Both the position numbers and the translations under genes were made by a program. Below are positions 40,453 through 46,295 of a stretch of 64,000 nt of DNA, one piece after another. This DNA comes from JANNPJ01 sp965200525 (GTDB lineage: Bacteria > Actinomycetota > Actinomycetes > Actinomycetales > Kineosporiaceae), in NCBI GenBank assembly GCA_965200525.1, contig OZ241368.1, positions 7,006,001-7,070,000 on the forward strand, given 5' to 3'. How positions within the stretch are numbered: the first letter of the stretch is position 1; each line of letters opens with the position of its first letter. Under the pieces are notes generated by a model that saw only the letters and a program-made list of their open reading frames with translations, ran no database searches and was not told the origin of the DNA.

Positions 40453-42723
40453 ATGACGCATTCGAACCGGACCATGAACCTGCTTCCCCGGACCGGCCGG
40501 CGCCTGGCCGGCCTGGCCGCACTCGCCGGCCTGGTGATCACCGGCGCCGTCGCCCCGGAGGCCGGGGCCACCTCGCCGCCGGCCACCGTCCGGGCCGCCG
40601 CCGGCAACACCGATCTCGACGTCCAGGCCCAGACCGCGGACACCACCCAGCTCTCCCTGCTGGGCGCGAGCGCGAGCGACTACGCGGTCCGCCAGGGCCC
40701 GGCCCACCGGTTGCTGCTCGGCGCGACCGGCTCGGTCCTCAGCTACGCCCAGTCGGGGTCGGTGGTCGGGCAACTGGGCACCGTGGACGGCGTCACCGGC
40801 TGGACCGAGAACCTCCAGCCCACCAACCCGGCGTCCCCGCTGCGGCTGCACCGCCTGGATCTGGGCACCCGCCGCAACAGCACCGTGGTCACCGGCGACC
40901 GGCCGCTGGCGGTCACCGGGGACGGCTGGATCGGGATCGACGACGACGGCACCCTGAGCCGGCACGTCATCGGCGGCGCCGAGGACGGCCTGGTCGATCC
41001 GCTGATGAGCGAACTGCCGGGCGATCCCGTGGTCGCCGCCGACGCCACCGGAGCCCTGGTGATCAGCCGGCAGACCGATCCGGACACCAACCGCAGCCAC
41101 TACGACCTCGACCAGGTCGACTTCGCCGATCACCAGGTCCACCGGATCGCCAGCTCGACGGTCGCGCTCAGCGCCCCGGCCCTGTCGGTCACGACGCTGG
41201 CCTGGCTGAGCGGGGCCGGAGACGGCAGCCAGGTGATCAACAGCCGGCCCCGGCCGGGCGGCGGCGGGACCCGCTACGTCGAGCCGACCACGCCGCTGAG
41301 TCGGCCGGCGGTGGCCGGCGACCGGGTCGGCTGGCTGATCCGCAACACCGCCGGGGACTGGTACCTGCGGATCCTGACCGGCAGCAGTACCCAGATCGTG
41401 AGCCTGCCCGGCCCGGCCGAGGGGCTGGTCGCGGCGGGCAGCACATTCGTCACCGCGGTCGGCGGCCCGCTCGAGACGGCCGGCGTCTACGCGATCGACA
41501 CCACCGCCGGCCCGCCGGACGCCGTCCGGGTGGCCACGGTGAGCGCCCAGACGGCCGCCATCCGCTCGGTCAGCCTGACCGGGGCCCGCCTGAGGGTGGT
41601 CGACGACTCCAGGGCCGACCGGCCGGGCTCGCCGGTCTGGCAGCGCACCCTGGCGGCGGCGTCGTCGCCGGCCGTGTCGGGGGCCAGCCTGTTCACGGCC
41701 CGGGTGTCGCCGATCCAGGACGCCGTGTTCTCGGCCGGGCGGGGCCTCAGCGGCGACCCGGACGAGCCGGGCCGGTTCCAGCTGATCGACCGCGGCGTGG
41801 CCACCGGATCGGTGTCCCTAAAAACGGCCGACTTCGAGACCCTGCAGGCCTCCGGCCCCTACTTCCGGATCGGCTACCGGATCTTCGACAGCACCGGTCG
41901 CCGGGTCTACGACGCCGAGCCGCTGAACCCGACCGGCTTCCAGCTGTACGGCTCGCGGCTGGCCTACGGCAACAGCCAGGGGGTCTGGCTGCGCGATCTG
42001 GCCCGGCCCGACACCAACGCCCTGCGGCTGACCGATCACTGCCCGGCCTGCGGCGACGTGGCCACCTGGGGGACGACGGTGGCCTGGGTCAACGGGACCA
42101 CGATCACCGTGGGCGACACCGACCTGGGACCGACCCGCAACGTCAACGCGCTCGGTGACCCGCTCAGCCTGACCCTCGGCGAAGGCACCCTGGCCTGGCT
42201 GTCGGCCGGGCGCACCGGCATCCTCACCGGCCACGTCCTGGACCTGACCAAGGAGTCGTCGGTCCCGGTGGACCTGGCCGGCCTGGTGCCGATCGCCCTG
42301 GACGGGCACTGGCTGCTGGCCCAGCGCGGCAGCAGCGACCGGTACCTGGTGCGCCGGCTGCCGTTCGGCACCGACCAGCGCCCCCGGCTGATCGGGGCGG
42401 TGACCCCGGCCTCGTTCAGCCCGGCGTCCTCCAGCGCCACGCAGCGCCGGTGGCAGCCGCAGTTCGACACCTCCAAGCCGCTCAGCGCCGTCACGATGAC
42501 GCTGCGCACCGGTGCCGGCCGGGTGGTGCGGACCCTGCACGGGACCGGACCGGACGGCAGCATCCGCACCCTGAGCTGGGACGGGCGCAACGGGTCGGGC
42601 ACCGCCCAGCCGGCCGGCAGCTACCGCTGGACGCTCACCGCGGCGGCCGCCGACGGTGAGGGGCAGCTGGCCGCGGTGAACGGCACCAGCGTGATCAGCG
42701 GGACGGTGCGGCTGGCCCGTTGA
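40453..42723 (+). CDS. Exported repeat protein, paralog 3 of 3, with FlgD-type Ig domain
   Basis: The ATG at 40453 follows GGAG and gives 756 residues; the frame is open upstream but the added 23 codons lack a signal-peptide pattern. Signal peptide about 1-40 (LAGLAALAGLVITGAVAPEA, then GA). The body repeats the pattern of paralog 2, including SLLGASASDYAVRQGPAHRL, the Cys pair CPACGDVATWGTTVAWV and the end VTMTLRTGAGRVV, SIRTLSWDGRNGSGTAQPAG. A 167-bp gap separates it from paralog 2, so it may have its own promoter. Function unknown. Confidence 0.72.
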   Translation: MTHSNRTMNLLPRTGRRLAGLAALAGLVITGAVAPEAGATSPPATVRAAAGNTDLDVQAQTADTTQLSLLGASASDYAVRQGPAHRLLLGATGSVLSYAQSGSVVGQLGTVDGVTGWTENLQPTNPASPLRLHRLDLGTRRNSTVVTGDRPLAVTGDGWIGIDDDGTLSRHVIGGAEDGLVDPLMSELPGDPVVAADATGALVISRQTDPDTNRSHYDLDQVDFADHQVHRIASSTVALSAPALSVTTLAWLSGAGDGSQVINSRPRPGGGGTRYVEPTTPLSRPAVAGDRVGWLIRNTAGDWYLRILTGSSTQIVSLPGPAEGLVAAGSTFVTAVGGPLETAGVYAIDTTAGPPDAVRVATVSAQTAAIRSVSLTGARLRVVDDSRADRPGSPVWQRTLAAASSPAVSGASLFTARVSPIQDAVFSAGRGLSGDPDEPGRFQLIDRGVATGSVSLKTADFETLQASGPYFRIGYRIFDSTGRRVYDAEPLNPTGFQLYGSRLAYGNSQGVWLRDLARPDTNALRLTDHCPACGDVATWGTTVAWVNGTTITVGDTDLGPTRNVNALGDPLSLTLGEGTLAWLSAGRTGILTGHVLDLTKESSVPVDLAGLVPIALDGHWLLAQRGSSDRYLVRRLPFGTDQRPRLIGAVTPASFSPASSSATQRRWQPQFDTSKPLSAVTMTLRTGAGRVVRTLHGTGPDGSIRTLSWDGRNGSGTAQPAGSYRWTLTAAAADGEGQLAAVNGTSVISGTVRLAR

Positions 42724-42800
42724 GCGGGGAGCTTTCCGCCGGTTGACGACACGCATATCGTGTCGCTCATAACTCCCCGCAACCCTCTCGAGAGCCCGCG

Positions 42801-44186
42801 ATGATTCCTCCGCAGAACGAGCGACGCCGCGATCGCGTGCGCGCTGCGGCGGACCGCGAAGATCGACCCCGCGAGAGCGACTCCGATCCGCTGGCCGCAC
42901 TGCGGGCCGCCCTGCAGGCCTGGGACTCGGTGGCCTTCGCCGACTGCTTCTCGTCCGACGGCTGGATCCGGGTGCCGCGGCCTGAGGGCGACCTCATCCT
43001 GCGTGGGCCCGACGAGATCGCCCGGGCCGGGTTCGAGTTGCGGGCGATGCTGGGCGATCTGAGCTGGACGCCGTCCCAGCGCTTCCTGGCCGCCGGCCAG
43101 GTGGTCGAGGAGGCGGTGGTCCGGGCCCGGGTCTCCGGAGCCCCGCCCGACGAGCAGATCCGGGTGTCGATGCGGGTGGTCACCGCATTCGACCCGACCG
43201 GCGAGATCGGCAGCCTCACGCTGTGGATCGACTGGGCCGCGCTGCACGACCCGCTCGGCGTGGACAGTGCCCGCGGCGCGGCCAGCGCGCTGGTCGCGCA
43301 CGCCCGGTCCCAGGACCGGCGCGGCCTACGGGTGTTCCGCAGCGATCCGGCCTCGGCCCTGCCTCTGCCCGCACCCCGGATTCCGGATCCGCCGGCCCGG
43401 CCCAACCGTTCGGTGCGCCCGCCCGCCCCGGTGCTGTGGTGGCGCCGGCACCGGGCCACGGTCGCTGGTTCGGTGATGGCCGTGCTCGCGGTCGCCGTCC
43501 TGGGCTGGGTGGCGCAGAACGTGCTCACCTCGCCCCGCGGCGGCGGGACGGCGAGCGGTCCCCTGGCCCGCCCGGCCGCCACCGGCACGCCCGGCGCCGG
43601 CGGCGCGACGCCGGGCCAGTTCGGCAAGTCCGGGGCGGGCGGCCCGACCGGTTCGGGGGGGCCAGGCGGCTCGGGTGCTCAGGGCGGCTCCGGCGCTCAG
43701 GGCGGCTCGGCCGGGCCCGGAGGGTCCGTGGGTGGAGCGACCGGGATCAACGGCACGCCGCAGGCGAGCGCGACCGACGTCCCGGTGGTGCTGCCGTCGC
43801 TGCCGAACGCGACGCCGAGCGTCCAGCCCGGCGAGCAGAAGTCGTTCGAGTCCGACTTTCTGTTCAAGACCAACTCGTTCGAGCTGTCGGATAAGGCCCG
43901 GACCGAGCTGCAGAACCTGGCCGACGGCATCCGCACCCGAGGGGTCAAGGGCACGGTGCAGGTGAACGGCTTCACCGACAGCCAGGGCACCGACAAGTTC
44001 AACCAGAAGCTGTCGCAGAAGCGGGCCAACGCGGTGGCCACCGCACTGAGCATGGACCTGGCCGGGGCTCAGGTGGTGAAGCTGGAGCCGCAGGGCTTCG
44101 GTGAGACCCAGCCGATCGACGACAACCGCACCGCGGCCGGCCGGCAGGCGAACCGGCGGGTCGTCGTCGTCCTTCCCCAACAGTGA
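42801..44186 (+). CDS. SnoaL-like / transmembrane / OmpA-domain fusion protein
   Basis: This 461-residue protein has three parts. Residues about 30-155 resemble an NTF2/SnoaL fold (DPLAALRAALQAWDSVAFADCF, GWIRVPRPEGDLILRGPDEI). Residues about 218-241 (ATVAGSVMAVLAVAVLGWVA) form one membrane segment. A Gly/Ser/Gln-rich linker with GSGAQGG repeats follows, then about 345-461 an OmpA peptidoglycan-binding domain with FKTNSFELSDKARTELQNLA, VNGFTDSQGTDKFNQKLSQK and RQANRRVVVVL. So a cytoplasmic SnoaL-like sensor may be tied to the wall. It follows the three exported paralogs on the same strand after 77 bp, perhaps as a functional partner. Other topologies cannot be excluded. Confidence 0.8.
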   Translation: MIPPQNERRRDRVRAAADREDRPRESDSDPLAALRAALQAWDSVAFADCFSSDGWIRVPRPEGDLILRGPDEIARAGFELRAMLGDLSWTPSQRFLAAGQVVEEAVVRARVSGAPPDEQIRVSMRVVTAFDPTGEIGSLTLWIDWAALHDPLGVDSARGAASALVAHARSQDRRGLRVFRSDPASALPLPAPRIPDPPARPNRSVRPPAPVLWWRRHRATVAGSVMAVLAVAVLGWVAQNVLTSPRGGGTASGPLARPAATGTPGAGGATPGQFGKSGAGGPTGSGGPGGSGAQGGSGAQGGSAGPGGSVGGATGINGTPQASATDVPVVLPSLPNATPSVQPGEQKSFESDFLFKTNSFELSDKARTELQNLADGIRTRGVKGTVQVNGFTDSQGTDKFNQKLSQKRANAVATALSMDLAGAQVVKLEPQGFGETQPIDDNRTAAGRQANRRVVVVLPQQ

Positions 44187-44212
44187 CCCACCCGGTCAGC
44201 CGGCGAGGTCAC
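44183..44212. terminator. Possible hairpin between convergent genes
   Basis: The 6-bp arms GTGACC (44183-44188) and GGTCAC (44207-44212) flank both stop codons of the converging OmpA-fusion gene and the small sigma-partner gene, with a GC-rich loop. Weak but well placed for a bidirectional terminator. Confidence 0.35.
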
Positions 44213-44697
44213 AGGCGGGTCCAGGCGGTCAGCACCGCGCGAGAGTCAGCGGTCCACTGCAGCCGGAACAGCCCGGCCGGCCGGCCGGCGAAGGCGAACC
44301 AGCCGACCTCGTCCACCGGCACCACCACGGCCGGGTGCTCGGGCTGCTGGAGCTCGATCCGGCCGGCCCGGGGCGGCACCACCTGCCCCTGCAGCCCGGA
44401 CGGCGTCACCTCCACCTCCAGCGTGAACTCCCCCGCCGTGAACGTGAGCAGACGTGGGGCCGGCTCCTGAGCCCGGACGCCGGACCGCTCGCCGGCCGCC
44501 TCGGTGGCCGGGTCGTGCTGCAACTGGGCCAGTTCGGCGTCGACCCGGTGCCAGGTGAAAGCGGCCCGGCCGGCGGCCAGGAAGGGAGCCGGTACCTCGG
44601 CCGCCTCCCGCAGGGCGGTGCCGAGCTCGGCCAGCAGGGTGTCGTCGTCCGGCGTCGGCCGCACTGCTTCCGGTCCGTCCCCGGGTTCGGTACTCAT
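44209..44697 (-). CDS. Small two-part protein of the CHAT/S8/ECF cassette, possible sigma partner
   Basis: The ATG at 44697 overlaps the end of the sigma gene (ATGA), giving 162 residues. Residues about 15-65 are helical (LLAELGTALREAAEVPAPFL, then FTWHRVDAELAQLQ). Residues about 85-162 look like a beta-sandwich: LTFTAGEFTLEVEVTPSGLQ, then VPVDEVGWFAFAGRPAGLFRL, which recalls the D-x-x-G-x-F-x-F-x-x-x-P-A-G-x-Y-R-L pattern of carboxypeptidase-regulatory-like domains. There is no membrane segment or zinc motif. Its coupling to the sigma gene makes a soluble anti-sigma or adaptor role plausible; this is inference only. Confidence 0.6.
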   Translation of the reverse strand: MSTEPGDGPEAVRPTPDDDTLLAELGTALREAAEVPAPFLAAGRAAFTWHRVDAELAQLQHDPATEAAGERSGVRAQEPAPRLLTFTAGEFTLEVEVTPSGLQGQVVPPRAGRIELQQPEHPAVVVPVDEVGWFAFAGRPAGLFRLQWTADSRAVLTAWTRL

Positions 44698-45245
44698 GCC
44701 AGTCCGGCCAGCCCGGGATGGCCCCGCAGGGAGTCCAGGCAGCGTTGCCGGGTCGGCCCGATGCTGCCGACGGCGATCCCGAGCCGTTCGGACACCTCGC
44801 TGTAGGCCGGCGGGGGTTCGCGAAAAAGTAATGACAGCAACGCATTGCAGCGTTGCGAGATCGAGGCGAAGGCGGCCCGCAGCGCGATGTGCCGCTCCTC
44901 GCGCAGCAGCCACTCGTCCGAGGCGGCCACCTCCGCGTCGGGCAGTTCCGCCTCCTCGACCGGCACCTGCCGCTGCTTGGCCTTGAGCAGGTGCAGGCAC
45001 TCGTTGCGGGTGGTGGTGGCCAGCCAGCCGGGCAGCGCGGCCGGCTCCCGGATCGAGTCCAGCCGCTCGACCAGGCGCAGCCAGACGGCGGCTCCGACGT
45101 CGTCGGCGTCGGCCCCGAACAGCCGGTGCCGAGCGCACATCCGCCACACCAGCGGCGCGTACCGCTCGACGATCTCGTTCCAGGCCTGCTGGTCGCCGGC
45201 CCGGGCCCGGGCCACCAGCGCCATCACCACCGGGTCGTCACGCAT
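44694..45245 (-). CDS. ECF-type RNA polymerase sigma factor in the CHAT/S8 cassette
   Basis: A 183-residue protein with region 2 (WNEIVERYAPLVWRMCARH, then ADADDVGAAVWLRLVERLDSI) and region 2.3/2.4-like PGWLATTTRNECLHLLKAKQR, and region 4 with SQRCNALLSLLFREPPPAYSEVSERLGIAVGSIGPTRQRCLDSLRG. It overlaps the S8 protease gene upstream by 8 bases and the small partner gene downstream by 4, so all three are co-translated. The N-terminal MRDDPVVMALVARARAGDQQ start is typical of sigma factors that control stress or envelope genes. The targets may include the CHAT gene. Confidence 0.9.
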   Translation of the reverse strand: MRDDPVVMALVARARAGDQQAWNEIVERYAPLVWRMCARHRLFGADADDVGAAVWLRLVERLDSIREPAALPGWLATTTRNECLHLLKAKQRQVPVEEAELPDAEVAASDEWLLREERHIALRAAFASISQRCNALLSLLFREPPPAYSEVSERLGIAVGSIGPTRQRCLDSLRGHPGLAGLA

Positions 45246-46203
45246 CGAGGCCCTCGGGCAGGTCCGGCCGGGTGTCGATCCAGGGCTGCCAGGTCGAGGA
45301 GTCGGCGCGCGAAGGCACCACCCGGGACGACGTCCGCATCAGGTGACCCCAGGCCTCAGGGCCGGTGCCGGAAAGTTCGCGCCTGGTCCGGGCCAGGCGG
45401 CCGGCGACCCGGGCCGCGGCGAACGAGGTGCCGCTCCACCGGCACCAACCGGCGGCCTGCGCCTGGAAGTCGACGGCGTCCTGGTCGTACCAGCGGCACG
45501 GACCGGTCAGGTCCACGCCGGAGGCGTAGCCGTGGACGAACTGGCCGTAATTGCTGAACGAGGCCAGCGGTGGGGTGAGGGACGGCGATCGGCCCAGCGC
45601 CAACGATCGCTGCACGAGCACGCTCGTCTCGTCGGTGGCTCCGATCGCTTTCAACCGATCAAAAGAAAAGCCGGCCGGGTAACGCCGGTCGTCGGTCCAG
45701 GAGTTGCCGGCCGCGGCTATGACCACAAGGTCGGGCTTTTCGTGGAACAAGAAGTCGAGAGCGTCGCGCAGCCCTTCGGGAGCGGTTTCCTCGTCGCCCA
45801 GAAAGGACAGGTTCAGCACGGCGAGATGGTCCTCGGCGGCCATGTCGCGAATGGCCTGGGCCACCTGCTCGTCGTTGTTCTGCTTCGCGGCCGGGTCGTC
45901 GAGGGTGCCGGGGCGGCCGAGCAGGGCGTTGCTCATCCTGATCGTGGCCGTCGGAGCCTGCTGCAGAATCAGTCCGGCCACGAAAGTTCCGTGGCCGTGG
46001 TCGAGGCCCCCGTCGGTGTCGAGATTCTGAAGCCAGTCCGAGGTCAGATGCCCCTGGAGAAAGGGATGGGCGCTGCCGCCGTCGGCAACCACCCCGGTGT
46101 CGATGACCCCGATCACGAAATCGGGCTCGGCCGGCAGCAGAGCGGGCAGTCCTTGGAAGGCGGGTGACGGATAGGTGATGGCCCCACCGGCGCGACCAGA
46201 CAT
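45238..46203 (-). CDS. Cytoplasmic S8 (subtilisin-like) serine protease of the CHAT cassette
   Basis: The ATG at 46203, 6 bases after AAAGAGG, gives 321 residues; the open frame goes further but lacks signals. The full S8 triad is present: D35 (VIGVIDTGVV), H71 (DHGHGTFVAGLI), S260 (CRWSGTSFAAARVAG), with the oxyanion Asn N167 (IAAAGNSWTD). No signal peptide or membrane helix is seen, unlike secreted subtilases, so it probably acts in the cytoplasm. It is the first gene of an operon with the sigma factor and small partner, divergent from the TPR-CHAT gene by 92 bp. It could cleave a regulator or be a target of the CHAT protease. Confidence 0.88.
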   Translation of the reverse strand: MSGRAGGAITYPSPAFQGLPALLPAEPDFVIGVIDTGVVADGGSAHPFLQGHLTSDWLQNLDTDGGLDHGHGTFVAGLILQQAPTATIRMSNALLGRPGTLDDPAAKQNNDEQVAQAIRDMAAEDHLAVLNLSFLGDEETAPEGLRDALDFLFHEKPDLVVIAAAGNSWTDDRRYPAGFSFDRLKAIGATDETSVLVQRSLALGRSPSLTPPLASFSNYGQFVHGYASGVDLTGPCRWYDQDAVDFQAQAAGWCRWSGTSFAAARVAGRLARTRRELSGTGPEAWGHLMRTSSRVVPSRADSSTWQPWIDTRPDLPEGLDA

Positions 46204-46295
46204 TGCGGACCTCTTTCCCTCGAGATGTACCATCGTCGAACGGATGGCCGACCCGCACCGCTGATACAGCGTAGTAGCCGGAAGGACGGCGGCGA
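46204..46295. promoter_or_regulatory. Divergent promoter region S8 protease / TPR-CHAT
   Basis: The 92-bp region serves two divergent genes. It holds a dyad CGCTG-ATA-CAGCG at 46259-46271 and the ribosome sites of both genes (AAAGAGG on the minus strand, GGAAGGA on the plus strand). The two transcripts are likely co-regulated, perhaps by the ECF sigma factor, but a clear ECF-type -35/-10 pair was not recognised. Confidence 0.45.
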
